DNA of 64,000 bases from 66-474 sp964489055 (lineage in GTDB: Bacteria > Pseudomonadota > Gammaproteobacteria > Xanthomonadales > Rhodanobacteraceae). The notes below the pieces were generated by a model. The model saw nothing but the letters and a program-made list of their open reading frames with translations. It was not told the DNA's origin and made no database searches. Position numbers and translations under genes: made by a program. The stretch's first letter is position 1; every line of letters begins with the position of its first letter. The stretch spans positions 11,426 through 75,425 of the forward strand of contig CAZAXF010000007.1 in the NCBI GenBank assembly GCA_964489055.1, read 5' to 3'. Below, piece after piece: positions 52,604 through 60,183 of this stretch.

Positions 52604-53803
52604 TCAGGAGGGCTGGCTGGCAACCGGCGCGACCACCAGCCTGCGGCCGCCGCCCAGGAGCAGCAGCCACACCAGCGCGATCACGGCCGCGGCGAAGAAC
52701 AGTCCGGACAGGCCGAGCTGCTGCACGCCGATGCCGCCGAGCACGCCCCCGACCCCGGCCCCGGCGAACTGGCAACTGGCGTAGGCGCCCAGCGCCGCCC
52801 CGCGAAGGTGTGTCGGTGCCAGCCGTGAAACCAGGCCGGGCAGGGTGGCCTCCAGCAGGTTGAAGGCGCTGAAGAACAGGAATGCGCCGACCCAGATCAG
52901 CCACGCCCCGTGGCCGCCAGCGGCGAACGCCAGCATCGAAAGCAGCAGCGTCAGCGCGCAGACAATGACCATGCTCATCGACGCGGACAGCCCCTGGACC
53001 CGTCGCAGCGTGCCGCCCATCACCACGGCCGAGGCCAGCAGCACCGGCAGGTACAGGATCCACTGGTCGTGCAGGCTGATGTGCGCGTCGCGCACCAGCA
53101 GCATCGGCATCGCCACGAAGCATGCGGTCATCAGGCCATGCATGCAGAACACCGATCCGTTCAGCACCAGCAGGCGCGGGTTGGCCACCATACGCAGCAT
53201 TTTCGAAACCGGTACCGCGGTCCTGGCGTGCGTGGGCGGCGCCGGCACCAGCCACCACAACAGCACGATGGCGCACAGCGCGAGAATCGCGGTGAGCCCG
53301 AACAATCCCTGCAGGCCACCGGCCGCGGCCAGCGGTGCACTCAGGATCATCGAGAGCACGAAGGCCAGGCCGATGCCGACCCCGATGATGCCCATCACCT
53401 TGTTGCGGTTGTCGTCCTGGGAATGATCGGCAGCCAGCGCCTGGCTGGCGCCGGAAACCGCGCCGGCGCCCTGCAGCGCGCGCCCGATGATGGTGCCGTT
53501 GATGCCATGCGCCATGGCCGCGACCACGCTGCCGGCCGCGAACACCACCAGCCCCAGCGTGATGGCCGGGCGCCGCCCGATGTGGTCCGACAGCCAGCCC
53601 ATCGGAATCTGCAACAGCATCTGGGTGAAGCCGTAGATGCCGATCGCCAGGCCCACCAGCCACATCGCGTGTGCGGCGCCCGGCAGCTTGCGCGCGTAGG
53701 CCGCGAAAACGGGAAGGATCAGGAACAGCCCGAACATCCGCAGGCCGACCACGCTGGCCAGGGACAAGGTGGTTTTCAGCTCGGAACGTGTCAGTCGTGC
53801 CAA
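52604..53803 (-). CDS. MFS transporter (YajR-like core)
   Basis: 399 residues with about 12 membrane segments. The first-loop signature is GWLSDHIGRRPAI, preceded by SLASVVGLRMFGLFLILPVFAAYARKL, typical of YajR-type drug/proton antiporters. The C-terminal YAM domain of YajR is absent. A TTG at 53828-53830 would also open the frame, but it falls inside the likely -10 element at 53830-53835. The downstream TTG 53801-53803 is therefore preferred, with an uncertain ribosome binding site. Substrate unknown. Confidence 0.85.
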   Translation of the reverse strand: MARLTRSELKTTLSLASVVGLRMFGLFLILPVFAAYARKLPGAAHAMWLVGLAIGIYGFTQMLLQIPMGWLSDHIGRRPAITLGLVVFAAGSVVAAMAHGINGTIIGRALQGAGAVSGASQALAADHSQDDNRNKVMGIIGVGIGLAFVLSMILSAPLAAAGGLQGLFGLTAILALCAIVLLWWLVPAPPTHARTAVPVSKMLRMVANPRLLVLNGSVFCMHGLMTACFVAMPMLLVRDAHISLHDQWILYLPVLLASAVVMGGTLRRVQGLSASMSMVIVCALTLLLSMLAFAAGGHGAWLIWVGAFLFFSAFNLLEATLPGLVSRLAPTHLRGAALGAYASCQFAGAGVGGVLGGIGVQQLGLSGLFFAAAVIALVWLLLLGGGRRLVVAPVASQPS

Positions 53804-53829
53804 TGCAGGTGTCCACGCGCAAAGCGCCA

Positions 53830-53835
53830 ATTATA
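53830..53835 (-). promoter_or_regulatory. -10 element (TATAAT) of the MFS gene
   Basis: On the minus strand a perfect TATAAT lies 27 bases upstream of the chosen start at 53803. Transcription would begin near 53823. The -35 region is not recognisable. The position helps exclude the longer N-terminus. Confidence 0.5.
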
Positions 53836-53867
53836 CGCTTCGCGGTCGGTACCCCATGAGCACGCCA

Positions 53868-53906
53868 CTCCGGATCGTGGCTGCGCCACGCCCGGAATGA
53901 TGACGA
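53868..53906. repeat. Partial copy of the CGTCATTCCGG-type repeat (copy D)
   Basis: Only the right portion is present: CTCCGGATCGTGG, CTGCGCCACG and CCCGGAATGATGACGA. It lies between the MFS gene and the aminomuconate deaminase gene. Confidence 0.5.
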
Positions 53907-53960
53907 CAAAAGGGCGGTCGGACATGCACGCCAATGACGATGGGTTCGGCGGGCACTCGC

Positions 53961-54386
53961 TCAGGCGCGAACGCGCGCCATGCATTTCAGTTCGATCGCG
54001 ATCGGCGTCGGCAGCGCGCTGATCCCCAGCGTGGTACGGCACGGCGCGCGTTCCGGATCCGGAAAATATTCCTTCCACACCTTGTTGTAGGCCTTGAAGT
54101 CGCGCGCGATGTCGGTGAGGAAGACGGTCACGTCCACCAGGTTTTCCCAGCGCGCTCCCGCGGCTTCCAGCACCGCGCGCACGTTGTCGAATACCTGGCG
54201 GGCCTGCAGGCCGATGTCGTGGTCGACCAGCCGGCCGCCGGCGTCGTACACGTTGCCGGGGATGGTGTTGTCGCCCGGCGTGCGCGGGCCGATGCCGGAC
54301 AGCAGCAGCAACTCGCCCACGCGCCGCGCGTGCGGGTAGGCGCCGACGGGCGCTGGTGCGGAAGTGGTGCGGATGGTTTCGTTCAT
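53961..54386 (-). CDS. RidA-family 2-aminomuconate deaminase
   Basis: 141 residues. The RidA/YjgF fold is clear (VGAYPHARRVGELLLLSGIGPRTPGDN, ARQVFDNVRAVLEAAGARWENLVDVTVFLTDI). The region ARDFKAYNKVWKEYFPDPERAPCRTTLGISALPTPIAIELKCMARV is close to AmnD, the 2-aminomuconate deaminase, rather than to generic RidA. It would convert 2-aminomuconate to 4-oxalocrotonate in the kynurenine/2-aminophenol route. The stop of the next upstream gene overlaps its ATG (ATGA). The semialdehyde dehydrogenase that supplies its substrate is 2.3 kb upstream on the same strand. Confidence 0.82.
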   Translation of the reverse strand: MNETIRTTSAPAPVGAYPHARRVGELLLLSGIGPRTPGDNTIPGNVYDAGGRLVDHDIGLQARQVFDNVRAVLEAAGARWENLVDVTVFLTDIARDFKAYNKVWKEYFPDPERAPCRTTLGISALPTPIAIELKCMARVRA

Positions 54387-55822
54387 GGCGGTACGGGCGC
54401 TCCCGCGCAGGGACGTTGCGCGACGGCGCAGGGTCGCGTGGCCGGGCTGCCCGGATCCATGCCCTGTGCCGAGGCACCGGCGGGCGGCCGCTCGACCTTG
54501 ATGGTACTGCGGCCGAGCACATGACCGTTTTCGTCGGTGATGGTCAGGCGGTAGCGGTAACCGGGCCGCAGGTAGAGCTCTTCGACCGGGATCTGGTAGT
54601 CGCCGGTGGAGATCTTGATGTCGTTGATGGTCATCAGCGATACCGGGTCGAGCACCATGCGGTCGGCGGGGACGGCATCGTCGCCCTCGTCTGCGTAACG
54701 CGCCGACACCAGGCACGGCCAGTGCCTTCGGCATACCACGCCGTTGATGGTGTAGGGCACCCGCGCGCCCCACAGGGCCAGCCAGGTCGGCCGGTCGCGC
54801 ACGAAATGTTCCTCGGGGAAGATCACGCTGACATCGTATCCCGGCCGCAGCGACCACGGTTTGCCGTGCTTGTCGGCGAACGCGATCGGCTGCGTCGGGT
54901 GCGCGACCGACACGATGGCGTTGTAGTCGGGATGGTTCATGGCCCGGTCCTGGTGCGGGATCAGGATGGTCTGTTCCACCGACAAAGGCTCGATGCCGCT
55001 GTCGTCCATGAAGTGTTCGGCCATCGAACGCGCGCCGAGAAACTTGCCGGTCTTCTGGATGTGGGCGTAGCCGGCGTTGACGACCAGCCTTGCGTCCGGA
55101 TCGTCCTTGAGGATCTTCCACAGATTTTCGGCCTGCTGCGCCTCGCGCGCGTCGCCGGTGTGGTACTTGTCGGCCTCGTAGGCGACCACCCTGTAGCCGA
55201 GCTTGAGCGCCGTGCGCACCATTTCCGCGTAGATCGGCTCGCGCGTGTAGAAGCCGCTGGCGTCGGTCACGTAGCCACGCCGGTTCACTGCCGCGATGTC
55301 CTTGTGGTACAAGGTTTCCACCGCGAACACGTTGAATCCTTCCGCGCGCAGCGGCTTGAGCAGCCGCACGGTCAGGGTGCGCGTCAGCGCGATGTTGTGC
55401 GCCTCGTTCAGGAATACCACGCGGTGATTTTTTGCCAGCGCGGGGATGTAGGTGATTGCCGGCAACGCGTGCCAGCCCGGCTGGCCGGTTGGCGCGGGGC
55501 GGTCGTCACGCAGCCGTTTTTGCTGGATCGAGAACGCCAGCTCGGCGTCCTTGTAATCGCCGAGGAAGGTCTGGTACCAGGAAAGGTACTGGCCGAAGAT
55601 CGTGCGGAACGCCGGCTGGCCGTCCGCCGCGTAGGCGTGGCGCATCACTTGGTATTGCGCCAGCAGGCCCTTGCGGTCGCGGGCGCGTTTCATGATCGCA
55701 TCGGACTGCTGCATTGCCTCGAGTTGCTCCTCGCGCCAGATCGAGGGCAGTTGCGCGGACGCGGTGTGCACCCATCCCAGCATCAGCAATGCAACCAGGC
55801 AGGACGTTCGCGGACAGTGCAT
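54383..55822 (-). CDS. Exported protein, EreA/ChaN-like core, unknown function
   Basis: 479 residues. A signal peptide ends HTASAQ near residue 23. The middle shows motifs reminiscent of the EreA/ChaN/TraB-like superfamily: HRVVFLNEAHNIALTRTL, GFNVFAVETLYHKD, GYRVVAYEADKYHTGDAREAQQAENL and VVNAGYAHIQKTG. In related enzymes the paired Glu/His residues form a metal or hydrolase site. The C-terminal third has beta-strand character and Pro-rich ends. I cannot assign a substrate. It lies between carbonic anhydrase and the deaminase, with its stop overlapping the deaminase start. Confidence 0.6.
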   Translation of the reverse strand: MHCPRTSCLVALLMLGWVHTASAQLPSIWREEQLEAMQQSDAIMKRARDRKGLLAQYQVMRHAYAADGQPAFRTIFGQYLSWYQTFLGDYKDAELAFSIQQKRLRDDRPAPTGQPGWHALPAITYIPALAKNHRVVFLNEAHNIALTRTLTVRLLKPLRAEGFNVFAVETLYHKDIAAVNRRGYVTDASGFYTREPIYAEMVRTALKLGYRVVAYEADKYHTGDAREAQQAENLWKILKDDPDARLVVNAGYAHIQKTGKFLGARSMAEHFMDDSGIEPLSVEQTILIPHQDRAMNHPDYNAIVSVAHPTQPIAFADKHGKPWSLRPGYDVSVIFPEEHFVRDRPTWLALWGARVPYTINGVVCRRHWPCLVSARYADEGDDAVPADRMVLDPVSLMTINDIKISTGDYQIPVEELYLRPGYRYRLTITDENGHVLGRSTIKVERPPAGASAQGMDPGSPATRPCAVAQRPCAGAPVPP

Positions 55823-55886
55823 GGCGTTCACGCGGTCGGCGGCGATCCCGGGCCACGATGCGTCCGGTACGCGGTGGCGCGCGGGC

Positions 55887-56540
55887 TCATGCGGGCACGG
55901 GGCGCATCCGTGCAAGCGCGTTCCGGTAGGCGCCTTCCAGCCCGGCAAAGTCCTTCACGTCGATGCCCAGGTCGTGGATCTGCCCGTCGGACAAACCATA
56001 GCACCAGCCGTGCACCGTGAGCGGCTGGCCGCGGTCCCAGGCGTCGCGCACGATGGTGGTGTGGCAGGCGCTGGCGACCTGTTCGATCACGTTGAGTTCG
56101 CACAGGCGGTCGTGGCGTTCGGCCGGCGGCGCCGCGTCGACCAGCGCCTGGTGGCGTTCCAGCGTGTCGCCGATGTAGCGCAGCCAGTTGTCGATCAGGC
56201 CCAGCCGGTCGCCCTTGAGCGCCGCGCCGACACCGCCGCAGCCGTAGTGGCCCGTGATCATGATGTGCTCGACCTTCAGCACGTCCACCGCGAACTGCAT
56301 CACCGACAGGCAGTTCATGTCCGAGTGCAGCACCAGGTTGGAAATGTTCCGGTGCACGAACACCTCGCCCGGGTCGATGCCGAGGATCTGGTTGGCCGGC
56401 ACGCGCGAATCGGAGCAGCCGATCCACAGGTACTTCGGCGTCTGCTGGCGCGACAGGCGTTGGAAGAAGTCCGGATCCTGCGCGCGGATCGATTCGGACC
56501 ATTGGCGGTTGCTTTCCAGCAGTTCGTGTGGGGTGGGCAT
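55887..56540 (-). CDS. can: Beta-class carbonic anhydrase
   Basis: 217 residues. Zinc ligands are Cys42, His98 and Cys101, with the Asp44-Arg46 dyad in GCSDSRVPANQILG. ITGHYGCGGVGAAL and CELNVIEQVASACHTTIVRDAW complete the E. coli Can-type signature. It interconverts CO2 and bicarbonate in the cytoplasm and may supply bicarbonate for purine and fatty acid synthesis. It lies upstream of the exported EreA/ChaN-like gene by 64 bases. No close partner is clear. Confidence 0.96.
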   Translation of the reverse strand: MPTPHELLESNRQWSESIRAQDPDFFQRLSRQQTPKYLWIGCSDSRVPANQILGIDPGEVFVHRNISNLVLHSDMNCLSVMQFAVDVLKVEHIMITGHYGCGGVGAALKGDRLGLIDNWLRYIGDTLERHQALVDAAPPAERHDRLCELNVIEQVASACHTTIVRDAWDRGQPLTVHGWCYGLSDGQIHDLGIDVKDFAGLEGAYRNALARMRPVPA

Positions 56541-56705
56541 GTATGGAATCCGGCAAGTCGGCGGCTGCGCCGCCTGTGAAGAGTGAATGGTGAACAGCGA
56601 ATATTAAAGGGTAATACGACAGCGAGGATGTATACCCGGTCCGCAGGCCTTTACTGACTCTTTGCAGCGCCGCAGGCGCGACTTCCAGCGAGCGCAGCGA
56701 GCGAC

Positions 56706-58154
56706 TTACCTTGCGATGCACACGTTCTTCGGTTCGGTGAAAAAGCGCAGCGCGTCGACGCCGCCCTCGCGGCCCATGCCCGAGTGCTTGACGCCGCCGA
56801 ACGGCGTGCGCAGGTCGCGCAGCATCCAGCAGTTGACCCACACGATGCCGAAGTCGATGCGCGCGGCCACGCGGTCGGCGCGCGCCAGGTCGCGCGTCCA
56901 CAGCGACGCGGCGAGCCCGTAGTCGGTGGCGTTGGCGATTGCCACGGCTTCGTCCTCGGAATCGAACGGGATCAGCGTCACCACCGGCCCGAAGATTTCC
57001 TCGCGGTTGGTCGCGGTGTCCTGCGGCAGTCCCTCGATCACGGTCGGCGCGACGAACCAGCCATCGGCGCAGCGGCCAGGAAGTTTCACCACCTCGCCGC
57101 CGGTCAACACCTTGCCGCCTTCCTCGCGCGCACGCTGGATGCAGGTGGTGACCTTCTCGAAATGTGGCCTTGAGACCAGCGCACCGACATCGGTCGCTGT
57201 GTCTTCGGGGTCGCCCACGCGCAGTGCCCCGACCTTGTCCAGGTAACGGCGCTTGAAGTCGTCGAAAATCGATCGTTCCACCAGCAGCCGCGAGCCGCAC
57301 AGGCAGATCTCGCCCTGGTTGGAAAAGCCCGAGCGTACGATGGTGTCGAGGTTGGCGTCGGAAAGGTCGGCGTCGGCGAACACGATGGCGGGATTCTTGC
57401 CGCCCATCTCCAGCGACACCTTCTTGAAGCTTTTTGCCGCCGCCTGGGCGATGTACGCGCCGGTGCGGGTCGATCCGGTGAACGACACCGCCTTCACTTC
57501 CGGGTGTTCCACGATGGCCTGCCCGACCTTCGGCCCGAGGCCGTGCACGATGTTGAGCACGCCCGGCGGAAAGCCGGTTTCCACCGCGAGCTCGGCAAGC
57601 CGGAAGGCCGTGAACGGGGTGATTTCGCTGGGCTTGGCCACCACCGTGTTGCCGGCCGCGAGTGCCGGCGCGATCTTCCAGGTGAACAGGTACAGCGGCA
57701 GGTTCCACGGCGAGATGCAGCCGACCACGCCAAGCGGCTGGCGCAGCGTGTAGTTGAGCATGTGCGTGTCAATGTTCGCCTCGCTGGACCACTGGGTGAT
57801 CGCTTCGGCGAAGAATCGCAGATTGGCGACCGCGCGCGGGATGTCCACGTGCAGCGCCAGGCTCACGGGCTTGCCGTTGTCGCGCGATTCCTGGCGCGCA
57901 AGCTCATCCAGGCGCGCCTCGATGGCGTTCGCCAACCGGTGCAGGTGGCCCGCGCGTTCGGCGTTGGGCAGCGCCGCCCACGCCGCCGCCGCGCGTCGCG
58001 CCGCGTGCACCGCGGCATCGACATCGGCGGCATCGGAGTCGGGGCAGCGCGCATACACCTTGCCGGTGGCCGGCTCGTAGAGGTCGAGGTACGCACCGCC
58101 CGCGGGCGCGCGCAGCGTTCCGTCGATCAGGTTGGCCAGGTTCGGCAACGGCAT
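56706..58154 (-). CDS. Aldehyde dehydrogenase, 2-aminomuconate semialdehyde type
   Basis: 482 residues. The nucleotide site is SFTGSTRTGAYIA, the general base Glu249 (LEMGGKNPAIVF) and the catalytic Cys284 (NQGEICLCGSRL), with Asn151 in SPWNLPL. The close match to 2-hydroxymuconate/2-aminomuconate semialdehyde dehydrogenases (short N-terminus LPNLANLIDG, EANIDTHMLNYTLRQPLGVVG) suggests the AmnC/NbaE role in kynurenine degradation. It oxidises 2-aminomuconate-6-semialdehyde with NAD. The RidA-type deaminase downstream strengthens this. Confidence 0.88.
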   Translation of the reverse strand: MPLPNLANLIDGTLRAPAGGAYLDLYEPATGKVYARCPDSDAADVDAAVHAARRAAAAWAALPNAERAGHLHRLANAIEARLDELARQESRDNGKPVSLALHVDIPRAVANLRFFAEAITQWSSEANIDTHMLNYTLRQPLGVVGCISPWNLPLYLFTWKIAPALAAGNTVVAKPSEITPFTAFRLAELAVETGFPPGVLNIVHGLGPKVGQAIVEHPEVKAVSFTGSTRTGAYIAQAAAKSFKKVSLEMGGKNPAIVFADADLSDANLDTIVRSGFSNQGEICLCGSRLLVERSIFDDFKRRYLDKVGALRVGDPEDTATDVGALVSRPHFEKVTTCIQRAREEGGKVLTGGEVVKLPGRCADGWFVAPTVIEGLPQDTATNREEIFGPVVTLIPFDSEDEAVAIANATDYGLAASLWTRDLARADRVAARIDFGIVWVNCWMLRDLRTPFGGVKHSGMGREGGVDALRFFTEPKNVCIAR

Positions 58155-58179
58155 GATGTGGGCGCACCTCCAGCTGGTT

Positions 58180-58291
58180 CGTCATTCCGGACGAACCCAC
58201 GCAGTGGGTGCGATCCGGAATCTGCTCTTGATTGCAACGCGGCAGCATCCGATTCTCGCGCCGGCTCGCCGGCGCAGGCCCCGGAATGATG
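58180..58291. repeat. Intergenic inverted repeat, CGTCATTCCGG family (copy C)
   Basis: It begins CGTCATTCCGG and ends CCGGAATGATG, with inner arms ACCCACGCAGTGGGT and CGCCGGCTCGCCGGCG. About 112 bp, the same size as copy A. Confidence 0.7.
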
Positions 58292-58396
58292 ATGTCCAGC
58301 TTAGCGCGAAACGCTCCAGTCGCCGCTGATTCAGCCCGCATTTCTCACCACGTCGCGCAGCGAGGCGTTCCGAGGGCGTGCGCTGGTTGGCGATAG

Positions 58397-58445
58397 CGGA
58401 TGCCGGGTTCCTGCGTCGGCTCGCTGGCACGGGCCCGGAATGACG
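58397..58445. repeat. Partial copy of the CGTCATTCCGG-type repeat (copy E)
   Basis: The right end CCCGGAATGACG and the adjoining GGTTCC..GGCTCGCTGGCACGGGC arms resemble copies A-C, but the left end is missing. It ends at the mug stop codon. Confidence 0.5.
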
Positions 58446-58447
58446 CT

Positions 58448-58993
58448 TCAAGAACCGCTGCCGCGTGTCCGCGTCGCGTTGCCGCGCACTTCCCGCGCCA
58501 GCTTCCGCCACGGCGCGATGTCCCAGAATGCGCGTGCCTGGCCGGAAGGCGACGGCAGCACGAACACGCGCGCGCCACCAAGGCGCACATCCTGTTCGCC
58601 GTACGCCAACGCGCGCGTCGCGATGGCGAGGCCGGCGCGCGCGGCGTTCTTGCTGGTGAAGGCGATGATTGCGGGCTGGTATCGCTCGATCCTGCGGCGC
58701 AGCCCGGCGGCGTCGAAGGCGGTTCGTGGCAGCTCGGCATCGGAGCCGGAATGGTGCTTGGCCACGTCGGTGAGGCCGATCCCGAACGCGAGCACGCGGC
58801 GGAATTCCGCCGGCGGCAACCGCTCGGGCGTCAGGCCCACCTCGAACAGCGTGCGCCAGAAATAATTGCCCGGATGTGCGTAGTACGCGCCTTCGCGCGC
58901 CGAGCGCGTGCCCGGCGCGGTGCCGCAGAACACCACGGCCAGATCGGGTGCCAGCACGTCGGGGAGGACGGGGGAGCGTTGCACGGATTGCAT
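58448..58993 (-). CDS. mug: G/U mismatch-specific DNA glycosylase
   Basis: 181 residues. The uracil-DNA-glycosylase fold markers are VVFCGTAPGTRSA (the position of the usual GINPG), HPGNYFWRTLFEVGL and VFVLPSPSGQAR near the end. These match Mug/TDG-type enzymes, which remove uracil, ethenocytosine or thymine from mismatches with G. TAPGT in place of INPG may alter the catalytic Asn, so specificity may differ from E. coli Mug. ATG 58991-58993 diverges from the RDD genes. Confidence 0.88.
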   Translation of the reverse strand: MQSVQRSPVLPDVLAPDLAVVFCGTAPGTRSAREGAYYAHPGNYFWRTLFEVGLTPERLPPAEFRRVLAFGIGLTDVAKHHSGSDAELPRTAFDAAGLRRRIERYQPAIIAFTSKNAARAGLAIATRALAYGEQDVRLGGARVFVLPSPSGQARAFWDIAPWRKLAREVRGNATRTRGSGS

Positions 58994-59078
58994 CGGATGC
59001 CGGGTTTCTGGTCGTGAGCGTACCGGCGGCCGGGCGCACGGGCCATCCGGCCGCGTTGCGGTGTGGCGGGTGCGCTGA

Positions 59079-59084
59079 CAGAAT
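59079..59084 (+). promoter_or_regulatory. Possible -10 element before the first RDD gene
   Basis: CAGAAT ends 7 bases before the ATG at 59092, with no Shine-Dalgarno in between, which would fit a leaderless start. A similar CAGAAT occurs at 60149-60154, ahead of the second RDD gene, which has a normal AGGGAG site. Weak evidence. Confidence 0.3.
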
Positions 59085-59091
59085 CGCCTGG

Positions 59092-60135
59092 ATGACCGAT
59101 GCGCAGGCCAGCGCGGATGGGGGCGGCACGCCTCCCGAAGCGGCGATGCTTCCGGACCACTACCGGGCGCCGCTGCTGCACGCGGGTTTCTGGCGGCGCG
59201 TGGCGGCCTACCTCATCGACTACCTGATCCTGTCGCCGGTGCTGTTCGGCATCAGCCTGTGGTGGATCATCCCCGTCTTCCGGACCTCAATGCACGCCCC
59301 GTTCGCGTACGACCCGTTCGCGATATATCACGTGGGCGCGTACTGGGGCGCGTCGCTGCTGGCAATGGCGATCCAGTGGCTGTATTTCGCGTTGCTGGAA
59401 TCCTCGCCGCAACAGGCCACGGTCGGCAAGCTGGCGCTGGGATTGCGTGTGACCGACCTTTACGGCCGGCGCATCGGCTTCGTTCGGGCCACCGGACGTT
59501 TCTTCGGCAAGATCATCTCGGGAATGATCCTGGACATCGGCTACATGATGGCCGGCTGGACCGCGCGCAAGCAGGCGCTGCATGACCTGATGGCGAGCTG
59601 CTGCGTGGTGCGCAGGGACGGACTGGCCGCATACGAGCGCGGCGAACTGCCCGAGGCGTCCGGCGTGCGCACGGGCCTGCCCGGGTGGGCCATCGCGCTG
59701 ATCGTGGTCGTCGTGGGCCTCGTCTGTTTGATCCCGCTGGCCGCCATCTTCGCGGGGATCGCGATTTCGCTGTCCCACAACCAGGCGTGGCGTGGCTTGT
59801 TCGACAGCGGCGCGGCAAAGGTGCAGGTGCTCGAGGGCATCAACGAGTCGCGCCAGGCCCGCCAGGCGGTGACCCAATACATCGCAAACCATGGCGCGAT
59901 GCCGCGCGACAATGCCGTCGCCGGGCTGGCCCGCCCGGACACGCTTGGCGGGCGCTTCGTTTCCAGCATCGAGATCCGCGAAGGCCAGGTCGTGGTGACC
60001 TTCGGCAAGCGTGCCAGTCCCGCGATCCGCGGTGAACACGTGGTGCTGGCGCCGCAGGGCAGCGTCTCGGCGATGCACTGGCAGTGCCACAGCCCGGACA
60101 TCCATGTCCGCTACCTGCCCGACATTTGCCGCTGA
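59092..60135 (+). CDS. RDD membrane protein fused to a pilin-like C-terminal domain (paralogue 1)
   Basis: 347 residues. Residues 30-180 form an RDD domain: membrane pairs with FWRRVAAYLIDYLIL, the K-L-A-L-G-L-R-V motif (113-120), IGFVRATGRFFGKII and ARKQALHDLMASCCVV. A further hydrophobic helix (about 198-226) leads to a C-terminal region (about 227-347) that resembles the globular part of type IV pilins. It shows RQARQAVTQYIANHGAMPRDNAVAGLA, FVSSIEIREGQVVVTFG and a Cys332-Cys346 pair like a pilin D-region. The prepilin cleavage motif is absent, so it is probably not a secreted pilin. Unknown function. Followed after 48 bases by a paralogue. Confidence 0.78.
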   Translation: MTDAQASADGGGTPPEAAMLPDHYRAPLLHAGFWRRVAAYLIDYLILSPVLFGISLWWIIPVFRTSMHAPFAYDPFAIYHVGAYWGASLLAMAIQWLYFALLESSPQQATVGKLALGLRVTDLYGRRIGFVRATGRFFGKIISGMILDIGYMMAGWTARKQALHDLMASCCVVRRDGLAAYERGELPEASGVRTGLPGWAIALIVVVVGLVCLIPLAAIFAGIAISLSHNQAWRGLFDSGAAKVQVLEGINESRQARQAVTQYIANHGAMPRDNAVAGLARPDTLGGRFVSSIEIREGQVVVTFGKRASPAIRGEHVVLAPQGSVSAMHWQCHSPDIHVRYLPDICR

Positions 60136-60183
60136 TCGCGGAGTCGGGCAGAATCGCCGCGGGGATCAACAGGGAGTCAGCCG

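Larger units (their letters stand above)
58155..58447. other. Repeat-bearing intergenic region between the ALDH and mug genes
   Basis: 293 bases with one full copy (58180-58291) and one partial copy (58397-58445) of the CGTCATTCCGG-type repeat and no convincing ORF. The ALDH gene's promoter should lie here. Confidence 0.5.
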
